The notes under the pieces were generated by a model. That model saw nothing but the letters and a program-made list of their open reading frames with translations. It was not told the DNA's origin and searched no databases. Both the position numbers and the translations under genes were made by a program. A stretch of 18,173 bases of DNA from Novosphingobium sp. (GTDB taxonomy: Bacteria > Pseudomonadota > Alphaproteobacteria > Sphingomonadales > Sphingomonadaceae): positions 1 to 18,173 of the forward strand of contig JAURNJ010000165.1 in assembly GCA_030830245.1 (NCBI GenBank), read 5' to 3'. This document shows positions 1-6,993 of the stretch, in pieces. Within the stretch, counting starts at the first letter, position 1. Each line of letters opens with the position of its first letter.

Positions 1-1890
1 CAGTTCGCCGCGCATCAGGTCGTCCAGCTTTTCGTCCGGGAGGATCGCCTCGAAGGCCTGGCTGATCGCATCGCGCTCGACATCGCGGGCGCGCTCCTCG
101 AGCTCGCCCCGCACCGCCTTGACCAGATGACGCACGACCAGCTTCTGAAGGGCTTCGTAGCGGGCAAACGGATCGTCGTCCTTGGCGGCGAGGAACACGA
201 GGTCTTCCTCAGCCTGCTTGACCTCGATCGCCACCGGCGCGGTAAAGCCGCGGTTGATCGAAAGCACCGGCGGGCGCAGGTAACCCTTGAACGGGAACTC
301 TCCTTTCGCCTCCTCGAGCACGATCAGCTCTTCGCCATGGTGCTTGCCGGTCTCGCGGTCGAACAACGCGATCTTGAGCGGAACCGGCATCGGCGCCTTG
401 TCCGGCTGGCCGGGCGTGGGCGGCACCTCCTGTTCGAGGCGCAGGGTGGCAAAGCCGTTTTCGTGCAGCAGCTTCGCCGTGATACTTGGCGTACCAGCCT
501 GGCCATACCACAGGCGGAACTGCTCTAGATCGAGCTCGGCTCCATCCTCGATGGCCTTGATGAAGTCCTCGCAGGTCGCCGCTTCGCCATCGTGCCGCTT
601 GAAATAGAGGTCGGTTCCGGCGCGAAAGCGCTCCGGCCCGGCCAGGGTCCGCATCATGCGGATGACTTCGGCGCCCTTGTTGTAGATCGTCGCGGTGTAG
701 AAGTTCGAGATTTCCTGATAGCTTTCGGGCCGGATCGGGTGAGCGAGTGGCCCCGAATCCTCGGGAAACTGCCCGCCGCGCAGAATGCGCACATCCTCGA
801 TCCGCTTGACTGGTTCGCTGCCCATGTCGGCGCTGAACAGCTGGTCGCGCAGCACGGTGAAGCCTTCCTTGAGGCTGAGCTGGAACCAGTCCCGGCAGGT
901 GACACGGTTGCCCGACCAGTTGTGGAAATATTCGTGGGCGATCACGCCTTCGACGTTGTCGTAATCGGTGTCGGTCGCGGTTTCGGGATCGGCCAGCACG
1001 TAGCGGGTGTTGAAGACGTTGAGGCCCTTGTTCTCCATTGCCCCCATGTTGAAATCGGAAACAGCGACGATGTTGTAGAGGTCGAGATCGTATTCGCGGC
1101 CGAACACCTCTTCATCCCATTTCATCGAAGCCTTCAGCGATGCCATGGCGTGCCCGGTGCGATCCTCGTCGCCGGGACGGACCCAGATGTTGCAATCGAC
1201 CGTGCGCCCGCTTGCGGTGGTGAAGGTGTCATGGTTGGCCACCAGTTGCCCCGCGACCAGTGCGAAGAGATAGCTCGGCTTGGGCCAGGGGTCGTTCCAC
1301 TGCGCCCAATGGGTGCCGCCCTCTCCATCACCTTGCGCTACGCAGTTGCCGTTCGAGAGCAGGACCGGAAACTGGTCCTTCGGTCCTTCCATGCGCACCG
1401 ACCAGGTGGAAAGCACGTCGGGCCGGTCGGGGAAGAAGGTGATGCGGCGAAACCCTTCGGCCTCGCACTGGGTGCAGAGCATGCCGTTTGAGGCATAAAG
1501 GCCCATCAGCTGGCTGTTGGCGGCGGGAGCGATCAGGGTTTCGATTTCGATGAGATGCTTGTCGCCCGGCAGATCAATCAGCAGGTCGGCACCGTCCATG
1601 CGCCAGTCGTTGGCCGCCTTGCCATCGACTTTCACCGAACGTGCGGCAATGCCATCGCCATTGAGGCGCAGGGTCTGACTGCCCGAGCCGGCGGGATTCC
1701 TTTGCACGCCAAGCCGGGCGGTGACGGCGGTCTCGTCCAGGCCGAGTGCAAAATCGAGTCCGATTTCCGGCACCAGCCAGTCGGGCGGGCAATAGTCCTC
1801 GCGCCGGATCGTTGCCGGATGCTGCGGCGGCGTCGCGGCATCCGCGGTTTGCTGGTTCACGGGGTCCGAAGGTCTGCTGGCTATGTCCAT
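1..1890 (-). CDS. pepN: Aminopeptidase N, M1 family (3' end outside window)
   Basis: Zinc metallo-aminopeptidase that removes N-terminal residues from peptides in the cytoplasm. The visible 630 codons contain the exopeptidase motif GAMEN at residues 283-287, the zinc motif HEYFH at 319-323 (catalytic Glu320), the third zinc ligand in KEGF (Glu342), and a Tyr at 403 in the ATIYNKGAEV segment, which matches the transition-state tyrosine of E. coli PepN. Spacing between these motifs is as in E. coli PepN, with about 22 extra N-terminal residues. The M1 catalytic domain and the following beta domain are complete; roughly the last 240 residues (helical C-terminal domain, about 870 aa in the family) lie beyond base 1. 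The start at 1890 is set by AAGAGG a few bases upstream and by the family N-terminus. The gene is divergent from the SDR gene at 1984, and a hairpin fills the gap. I see no frameshift. Confidence 0.96.
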   Translation of the reverse strand, partial: MDIASRPSDPVNQQTADAATPPQHPATIRREDYCPPDWLVPEIGLDFALGLDETAVTARLGVQRNPAGSGSQTLRLNGDGIAARSVKVDGKAANDWRMDGADLLIDLPGDKHLIEIETLIAPAANSQLMGLYASNGMLCTQCEAEGFRRITFFPDRPDVLSTWSVRMEGPKDQFPVLLSNGNCVAQGDGEGGTHWAQWNDPWPKPSYLFALVAGQLVANHDTFTTASGRTVDCNIWVRPGDEDRTGHAMASLKASMKWDEEVFGREYDLDLYNIVAVSDFNMGAMENKGLNVFNTRYVLADPETATDTDYDNVEGVIAHEYFHNWSGNRVTCRDWFQLSLKEGFTVLRDQLFSADMGSEPVKRIEDVRILRGGQFPEDSGPLAHPIRPESYQEISNFYTATIYNKGAEVIRMMRTLAGPERFRAGTDLYFKRHDGEAATCEDFIKAIEDGAELDLEQFRLWYGQAGTPSITAKLLHENGFATLRLEQEVPPTPGQPDKAPMPVPLKIALFDRETGKHHGEELIVLEEAKGEFPFKGYLRPPVLSINRGFTAPVAIEVKQAEEDLVFLAAKDDDPFARYEALQKLVVRHLVKAVRGELEERARDVERDAISQAFEAILPDEKLDDLMRGEL

Positions 1891-1912
1891 GGCATCCTCT
1901 TACGCGTTGGTA

Positions 1913-1961
1913 CCGAGCGAAGTCGAGACACGTTCGTGCTACGCCTCTCGACTTCGTTCGG
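1913..1961. repeat. REP-like palindrome in divergent intergenic region
   Basis: A 16-bp inverted repeat with one mismatch (G.T in one transcript). The left arm is 1913-1928 (CCGAGCGAAGTCGAGA), the right arm 1946-1961 (TCTCGACTTCGTTCGG), and the loop is 17 bases. It lies between the starts of two divergent genes, so it is not a shared terminator, and there is no T tract. The sequence type (GCGAAGTCGAG / CTCGACTTCG) is one I associate with dispersed palindromes between genes in sphingomonads. That association is from memory, and only this one copy is seen here. Confidence 0.7.
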
Positions 1962-1983
1962 GGCGAGCGGATAAGGTACAATC

Positions 1984-2772
1984 ATGCCCCGCATGTTCAT
2001 CTTCGGCCTCGGCTATTCGGCAAAGCGCATTGCCGCGCGGCTGGATGACACGGGCTGGGAAGTGGTTTCCACCGGCCGCGATGGCACGCTGGCCTTCGAC
2101 GATCATGGCACGGTGCGCATGGCGCTCGCCGATGCCAGCCATGTCCTGTCCTCGGTTCCGCCGGGGGGGGAGGGGGTCGATTCGGTGCTGGAAACCTACG
2201 GTGATGCGCTTGCAGGCAAGTGGCTGGGCTATCTGTCCTCGACCGGGGTCTATGGCGATACCGGAGGTGCCTGGGTGGACGAGAGCGCTCCTACTGGGAC
2301 CGGGCGACGAAGCGCCCGGTCTGTCTGCGACCTGTTCTGGCTTTCGCTGGGCGCATTGACGTTTCGTCTGCCGGGTATCTACGGGCCGGGCCGCTCGATG
2401 CTTGACCGAATTCGCGAGGGGAAGGCACGGCGAATCGACATGCCTGATCAGGTGTTCAGCCGGGTTCATGTCGATGACATTGCCTCGGGCGTGATTGCCG
2501 CGATTGAAAGTGGTGCGCCACCGGGCGCCTACAACCTTGCCGACGACCTCCCGTGCAGCCAGAATCGGCTCGTCGAGGAGGCGTGCAGATTGTTGGGTGC
2601 GCCCTCGCCGTCGCTCCAGTCGCTGGACGAGGCAGGCCTGTCTCCGCAAGGTCGTGCTTTCTATGGCGAGAACCGCCGGGTCGCGAATGGCAAGGCCAAG
2701 CGGATCTTGGGCTGGCGGCCCGAATATCCCGACTACGTCGCCGGACTGCGCTCGCTACTTGCGGCCCCCTAG
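1984..2772 (+). CDS. SDR family NAD(P)-binding protein, YeeZ-like epimerase/dehydratase
   Basis: An extended-type short-chain dehydrogenase/reductase of 262 aa with a Rossmann fold. The dinucleotide-binding loop FGLGYSA lies at residues 7-13. The segment YLSSTGVYGD at about 83-92 carries the usual Ser and Tyr, although the YxxxK motif is not clean because the +4 position is not Lys. The downstream RLPGIYGPGR and FSRVHVDDIA segments are typical of NAD-dependent epimerase/dehydratases. Closest remembered family: E. coli YeeZ-like proteins; the substrate is unknown. The chosen ATG has AAGG seven bases upstream. Met4 (1993) is a possible alternative start, because MFIFGLGY is itself a natural Rossmann N-terminus. 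The 3' end overlaps the convergent transporter gene by 18 bases. An 8-G run lies at 2163-2170 inside the gene, and the frame is intact through it. Confidence 0.85.
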   Translation: MPRMFIFGLGYSAKRIAARLDDTGWEVVSTGRDGTLAFDDHGTVRMALADASHVLSSVPPGGEGVDSVLETYGDALAGKWLGYLSSTGVYGDTGGAWVDESAPTGTGRRSARSVCDLFWLSLGALTFRLPGIYGPGRSMLDRIREGKARRIDMPDQVFSRVHVDDIASGVIAAIESGAPPGAYNLADDLPCSQNRLVEEACRLLGAPSPSLQSLDEAGLSPQGRAFYGENRRVANGKAKRILGWRPEYPDYVAGLRSLLAAP

Positions 2773-3651
2773 AGCGACCAGCAGTCCCCCCAGGCCAAGC
2801 AGCGATCCGGCGACGGCAAGGCCGCTCCATACGAAGCCTTCGAACACCGTGGAAAGCCCCATCGCCACGACCGGCACAACGACACCATTGTAGGCCGCGG
2901 GGCCAGCGCCCATGTCGCGGATCAGGCCCGCATAGAGCGGGAACGTGACCACAGATCCGATGAGCCCGAGGTAGACAATGCCGGCAAGGTATTGCGGCTG
3001 CGGGTCGATGGCCGGTGGGCCCGAGGTGACCAGCGCAAATGCCACGTTTGCCAGGCTGGCGATGATCATCGCCCAAGCCATGAACGGCACGATATCGACG
3101 CTCCTAATCCGCCCACTGGCCTGGATGACATTGGACAAGGATGCGCACATCAGCCCGCCGAAGGCCAGGGCAAGGCCAAGCGGCACCGAACCCACTGGCG
3201 GCGCAGAGCGTATTTCGTTGATCAGCAGAAGGACGATCCCGGCAATCGCGACCAGTGACCCGGCAATGAATCGCTCGCTGATCCGCGTGCCGAGGAACAG
3301 CCGCGAAAACAGGGCGTTGGGCACCATCAGCAAGGCATAGATCACCGCGACCAGGCCCGAGGTCAGGTGATGTTCGGAATAGTAGACGAATTGGAAATTG
3401 AAGCTGAACTGGAGCAGACCGGTCATCCCGGCCATGATAGCTATTTCGCGCGGCAGGCGCAGCGACTTGCGCAGGATCAGCGCAAGCGCGACCATGCCGA
3501 AAGAGGCGACAACGAAGCGCCACGTAACCGACCAGGCTGCGGGAACCTCGGCAATCTGGTCCTTGATGACGATCCAGGTCGAACCCCAGATCAGGGTGAT
3601 CACGCAGAAGGTCAGCGCGGTTCGCACGCGCGGGGCGCTGGCCTCGCTCAC
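2755..3651 (-). CDS. DMT-superfamily (EamA) transporter
   Basis: Integral inner-membrane protein of 298 aa, close to the usual EamA length of about 300. It has two repeated EamA domains (about residues 8-135 and 150-290) with roughly ten hydrophobic helices. The first helix carries the typical ITLIWGSTW segment and a later one LGLIGSVVTFPLYAGL. DMT exporters move metabolites or amino acids; nothing here fixes the substrate. I place the start at GTG 3651 because it forms a GTGA overlap with the stop of the upstream aldolase gene. The longer open frame back to 3897 is an antisense-like shadow of the aldolase reading frame, rich in Arg and Pro. Translational coupling to a threonine aldolase hints at a link to amino-acid export, which is inference. 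Confidence 0.88.
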   Translation of the reverse strand: MSEASAPRVRTALTFCVITLIWGSTWIVIKDQIAEVPAAWSVTWRFVVASFGMVALALILRKSLRLPREIAIMAGMTGLLQFSFNFQFVYYSEHHLTSGLVAVIYALLMVPNALFSRLFLGTRISERFIAGSLVAIAGIVLLLINEIRSAPPVGSVPLGLALAFGGLMCASLSNVIQASGRIRSVDIVPFMAWAMIIASLANVAFALVTSGPPAIDPQPQYLAGIVYLGLIGSVVTFPLYAGLIRDMGAGPAAYNGVVVPVVAMGLSTVFEGFVWSGLAVAGSLLGLGGLLVALGGRK

Positions 3652-4643
3652 AGCGCGGCGAGGCTGTTGCCAAGCGCGACGACGTCGCGCTCGCGGCTGT
3701 CCCACGCGGTGACGATGCGCGCCGCGTCTTCGCCCCAGTCGTGAAAGCCGAAGCCTTGCGCGCGCAGGCTCTCTTTCTCGCTGGCGGTGAGGTGCACGAA
3801 CAGCTCGTTGGCCTCGACCGGGTGGAGCAGGCGGTCCGGCACGCGGGCCGCAAGATGAGCCGCGCTGGCATTGGCGCGGCGGGCGTTTTCCAGCCACAGG
3901 TCAGCTTCGAGCATCGCCAGGATCTGCGCGGCGAGGAAGCGGCCCTTCGATTGCAGGTGCCCGGCGCGCTTGCGCAGGTAGCGTATCCGGTCAGCCTTGC
4001 CGGGATCGAAAAACACGATCGCCTCTGCGTTCATCGCGCCGTTCTTCACGAAGCCGAAGCTCAGCGCGTCTGCCCCGTGGCAGGCTTCGCGCGGCGCGCA
4101 GCCAAGGAAAGCGACGGCATTGGCGAATCGCGCGCCATCGACATGCAGGCCCAGCCCGTGCTCCGTGCAGAAGGCTGAGAGAGCGGCAAGCTCCACAGGG
4201 CGATAGACGCAGCCATATTCGCTCGCCTGGGTGACCGAAACGGCATGCGGCTGGACCTGGTGCACATCGTTGCGGATCGGATCGATCAGCGCAGCGATCC
4301 CGGCAGGGTCGATCTTCGCATGATCGCCCTCGGCCAGCATCAGCTTCGCGCCGTGCAGGTAGAATCCCGGCGCGCCGCCTTCGTCGACCTCGATATGCGC
4401 CTCGCGGTGGCAGACCACGCCGCCTTCGGGACGGACCATGGCCGAAAGCGCAAGGCAATTGGCCGCCGTGCCGGTCGCCACCCAGAGCGCCGCGCAAGGC
4501 ACGCCGAACAGCGCGCTCATGGCCGCGTCGAGCTGTGCCGAGAGCGCATCGCCGTCATAGCCCATGTCGGCAGCATCAGCTGCCTGCATGGCTGCCCAGA
4601 CGCGCGGGTGAACGCTTGCGGCATTGTCGGAATGGAACTGCAT
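3648..4643 (-). CDS. Low-specificity threonine aldolase / beta-eliminating lyase family
   Basis: PLP-dependent fold-type-I enzyme of 331 aa, expected to cleave L-threonine or L-allo-threonine to glycine and acetaldehyde in the cytoplasm. Supporting motifs are the N-terminal FHSDNAASVHP (family: FxSDNxxxxxP), ATGTAANCLAL at about 56-66 for phosphate binding, H83 in REAHI, HVDGARFANA at 167-176 (Asp169 and Arg172 contact the cofactor), and SFGFVKNG with the Schiff-base lysine at Lys200. The start is ATG 4643 by family alignment; an in-frame ATG at 4712 would add 23 atypical residues and overlap the divergent GNAT gene. The stop overlaps the start of the EamA transporter. The ltaE symbol would be plausible, but relatives include other beta-eliminating lyases, so I leave it blank. 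Confidence 0.88.
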   Translation of the reverse strand: MQFHSDNAASVHPRVWAAMQAADAADMGYDGDALSAQLDAAMSALFGVPCAALWVATGTAANCLALSAMVRPEGGVVCHREAHIEVDEGGAPGFYLHGAKLMLAEGDHAKIDPAGIAALIDPIRNDVHQVQPHAVSVTQASEYGCVYRPVELAALSAFCTEHGLGLHVDGARFANAVAFLGCAPREACHGADALSFGFVKNGAMNAEAIVFFDPGKADRIRYLRKRAGHLQSKGRFLAAQILAMLEADLWLENARRANASAAHLAARVPDRLLHPVEANELFVHLTASEKESLRAQGFGFHDWGEDAARIVTAWDSRERDVVALGNSLAAL

Positions 4644-4696
4644 CTTACATGCAGCGATGATGACGGCGCGACCTGCCGTCAAGCGAAGGATGTGCG

Positions 4697-4987
4697 ATGA
4701 CCGAAGTGACAATCACCCGCCATGAACACGGACACGCGGGTGAGTACCACGCCCATGTCGCGGAAAGCAGCCTGACCGGGCGGCTGACCTGGGTGGAACG
4801 CGACGGGGTTCGGGTGGCAGAGCACACCATTGTACCGGCGGCGATAGGCGGTCGCGGCGTCGCGTCGCGGTTGGTCGATGCGCTTGTCTCGGATGCCCGC
4901 GAGCACGGCTTCAAGGTGAAACCGGTATGCTCCTATGTTGTCGCCAAGTTCGACGAAAATCCGGAATGGGCGGACTTGCGAGCCTGA
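4697..4987 (+). CDS. Small GNAT-type N-acetyltransferase (YjdJ-like, Acetyltransf_CG)
   Basis: A 96-aa single-domain protein of the short GCN5-related family. It has the acetyl-CoA pyrophosphate loop IGGRGVASRLV at residues 50-60 and the C-terminal VKPVCSYVVAKF segment with Cys78, which replaces the usual GNAT catalytic region in this family. The ligand or acceptor is unknown. The start has a good AAGGA Shine-Dalgarno about eight bases upstream. The gene is divergent from the aldolase gene (53-base gap) and ends four bases short of the convergent M20 gene. Confidence 0.88.
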   Translation: MTEVTITRHEHGHAGEYHAHVAESSLTGRLTWVERDGVRVAEHTIVPAAIGGRGVASRLVDALVSDAREHGFKVKPVCSYVVAKFDENPEWADLRA

Positions 4988-4991
4988 TCCC

Positions 4992-6191
4992 CTAACCGAA
5001 TCCCTTGGCCAGGAACGCCTCGCCCAGTCCCGCCAGCATGGCTGCGCCGCGCGGCATCACGGTCTCGTCGAGGGTCATGCGCGTCGAGTGAATGCCGCAG
5101 CAACTGGCCCAGTCGTCGCCTTCGGGCGCCATGCCGATGAAAAACATCGCGCCGGGCACTTTCTCCAGAACATAGGAGAAATCTTCCGCGCCCATGATCG
5201 GATCGGGCAGGAAATTGAAGTGTCCGGGGCCGAACAGCGCCTCGCAGGTCGCCGCGCCGAAATCGACCGCGCGCGCGTCGCAGACCGTGACCGGGAAGCC
5301 CTCCGAGATGGCCACGCGCGCTGATAGTCCGTGCGCGGCGGCAATCCCGGCGGCGAGCACCTCGATGCTCTCGGCCACCCGGCGGCGATGGTCTGCCGAA
5401 AGCGTGCGCATGGTTCCACGCAGAACGGCGCGGTCGGCAATGACATTGTGCGCCGTTCCTGCCTCCATGCAGGTGACCGAGACGATCACCGGATCGTGCG
5501 CGTTGAACTGGCGGGTTACCATGGTTTGCAGCGCAAGGATCATTTCGGCGGCAACCGGAACCGGGTCGAGCGTCTGGTGCGGCAGCGAGGCGTGGCCGCC
5601 ATTGCCCTCGACCACGATCTCTATCGTGTCCGCAGCCGCGAGCAGAGGCCCGGCGCGCCCGGCGATCAGGCCATGGCGGGCATTGGGCATGACGTGCAAG
5701 GCGAACGCCGCATCGGGCAGCGGGTCGATCAGCCCGTCATCGAGCATGAAGCGCGCGCCGTGATAACCTTCCTCGCCCGGCTGGAACATGAACTGGACTT
5801 CGCCCTTGAGGCTGGCGGCGCGTTTCGCCAGCAGTTCCGCCGCGCCCGCCAGCATGGCGGTGTGCGCATCGTGGCCGCAGGCGTGCATCGCGCCGGGAAC
5901 CTGCGAGGCATAGTCCAGCCCGGTCTCCTCCGGCATCGGCAGTGCGTCCATGTCGCCGCGCAGCAGCACGCGCCGCCCTTCGCCCGCACCGCCCTTGAGC
6001 ACGGCGACCAGTCCCGTAGTCGATGGCCCCTCGCGCCATTCGAGCGGAAGATGCGCAAGCGCCATGCGCACCTTGTCGCGAGTCTTCGGGGTGTGCAGGC
6101 CAAGCTCGGGTTCAGCGTGAATGGCGCGGCGCAGCATGACGATCTCGTCGGTGATCGCCCGTGCATCTTCGATCAGGTTTTCGTGCAGCAT
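4992..6191 (-). CDS. M20 family amidohydrolase (hippurate hydrolase / aminoacylase-like)
   Basis: Cytoplasmic metal-dependent hydrolase of 399 aa that should cleave an N-acyl or amide bond, the M20D group including hippurate hydrolases and IAA-amino-acid hydrolases. Visible motifs are LLRGDMDALPMPEE at about 77-90, the metal-binding HACGHDAH at 103-110 (Cys105 and His107), the QPGEEGYHGA segment with the catalytic and metal Glu pair at 140-141, GGHASLPHQ in the lid domain, and MGAEDFSYV near the C-terminus. The start ATG 6191 lies 16 bases after the nucleotidyltransferase stop and gives the normal family N-terminus; the longer frame to 6284 runs back into that gene. No strong Shine-Dalgarno is seen. 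It is the last gene of a three-gene minus-strand operon. The true substrate is not deducible. Confidence 0.9.
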   Translation of the reverse strand: MLHENLIEDARAITDEIVMLRRAIHAEPELGLHTPKTRDKVRMALAHLPLEWREGPSTTGLVAVLKGGAGEGRRVLLRGDMDALPMPEETGLDYASQVPGAMHACGHDAHTAMLAGAAELLAKRAASLKGEVQFMFQPGEEGYHGARFMLDDGLIDPLPDAAFALHVMPNARHGLIAGRAGPLLAAADTIEIVVEGNGGHASLPHQTLDPVPVAAEMILALQTMVTRQFNAHDPVIVSVTCMEAGTAHNVIADRAVLRGTMRTLSADHRRRVAESIEVLAAGIAAAHGLSARVAISEGFPVTVCDARAVDFGAATCEALFGPGHFNFLPDPIMGAEDFSYVLEKVPGAMFFIGMAPEGDDWASCCGIHSTRMTLDETVMPRGAAMLAGLGEAFLAKGFG

Positions 6192-6207
6192 GACTGGCAC
6201 GATAGGA

Positions 6208-6993
6208 CTATCTGGCGCGCTGCTCCAGCACCATTTCGGCGATGGCGTAGGTCCGCTCGTTATCGACATCGACCGCCTGTGCACCGTCGCTCTGGATCAC
6301 TGCCGCGATCGACAGGCCAAAGCGCTTGCCGATCCGCCGAGCCGCGCTTTGCAGGCCGATCAGGCGGAAACGGAAAAGGAGGATGTTGAGCAGTCCGAAA
6401 GCCGTGAGCAACCGCCGCGGGTTCTTCTGGAATTGTCCGCCCTCGCGAAACGCTTCGGCGGCGCGCAGGGCATGGGCTCCGGCCAGGCCATAGAGGTTGC
6501 AATTGGCGTAGGCGTCGTCCCTGAATTCATAGAAATTACGCTGGGCATCGGGGTGAACCGAAAGCACCGCCGCTTTCGTCGCCAGGTTCATCGCCGCGTC
6601 ATGGCTCGAAAGGGCATTCAGGGTCGCCAGGAACGCTTCGCGGCTCAACAGTACATTGTCCGCCGTCGTCACCACGAACGGAGCTTGCTGCCCCTCGACC
6701 CCCGCCAGCACGCTCTCGACGATGTTCTCCGACGAGGAAACGAGATCGACCTCCAGCCCGGCGTCGCGATAGGCCGTCATCACCGGCTCCAGCGCAGCCT
6801 GCCCGTCAGGCTCGACCATCACCCGCACCGTGCCCACTTCGGGGCACCGGGCAAGTACATCCATGACATGGACGATCAGGGGCTTTCCCGCGATCGGCGC
6901 GAGGCATTTGTGGCTGACGCCCGCCCGCTGGGCCAGCGGATTGACCACGCCCGCCCGCTGCGCGGCAAGTACGACGACCGTGCAACCTGCCAT
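6208..6993 (-). CDS. MobA-like NTP transferase domain protein
   Basis: A 261-aa nucleotidyltransferase of the GT-A-like fold (NTP_transf_3/MobA-like), expected to transfer NMP from an NTP to a phosphorylated small molecule. The N-terminus VVVLAAQRAGVVNPL replaces the usual LAAGxGxR with LAAQRAG. Then come SHKCLAPIAGKPL (residues 27-39, Lys29 in the conserved SHKCL position), VTTADN at 108-113 with the metal-binding Asp112, and a C-terminal VDVDNERTYAIAE typical of the family. The start at 6993 overlaps the ATP-grasp stop as TGATG, which implies translational coupling; the longer frame to 7110 lies inside the ATP-grasp gene. A 14-bp DNA repeat (6917-6930 and 6947-6960) encodes two copies of AQRAGV in the signature region. 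The substrate is unknown; MobA itself is unlikely given the signature and context. Confidence 0.85.
   Translation of the reverse strand: MAGCTVVVLAAQRAGVVNPLAQRAGVSHKCLAPIAGKPLIVHVMDVLARCPEVGTVRVMVEPDGQAALEPVMTAYRDAGLEVDLVSSSENIVESVLAGVEGQQAPFVVTTADNVLLSREAFLATLNALSSHDAAMNLATKAAVLSVHPDAQRNFYEFRDDAYANCNLYGLAGAHALRAAEAFREGGQFQKNPRRLLTAFGLLNILLFRFRLIGLQSAARRIGKRFGLSIAAVIQSDGAQAVDVDNERTYAIAEMVLEQRAR

Noticed and set aside
592..1491. 299-codon plus-strand open frame opposite pepN
   Set aside because: Antisense to the clearly coding pepN frame with its GAMEN and HEYFH motifs; long antisense frames are expected at this GC content, and the peptide shows no domain.
2281..2360. Suspected frameshift in the SDR gene where YxxxK is expected
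   Set aside because: The segment aligns without gaps to the usual ARxRxxxxxxWLALG pattern of the family, and the frame resumes with normal RLPGIYGPGR, so no frameshift is needed.
5331..6389. 352-codon plus-strand open frame opposite the M20 gene
   Set aside because: Antisense shadow; the minus strand has all M20 metal-site motifs.
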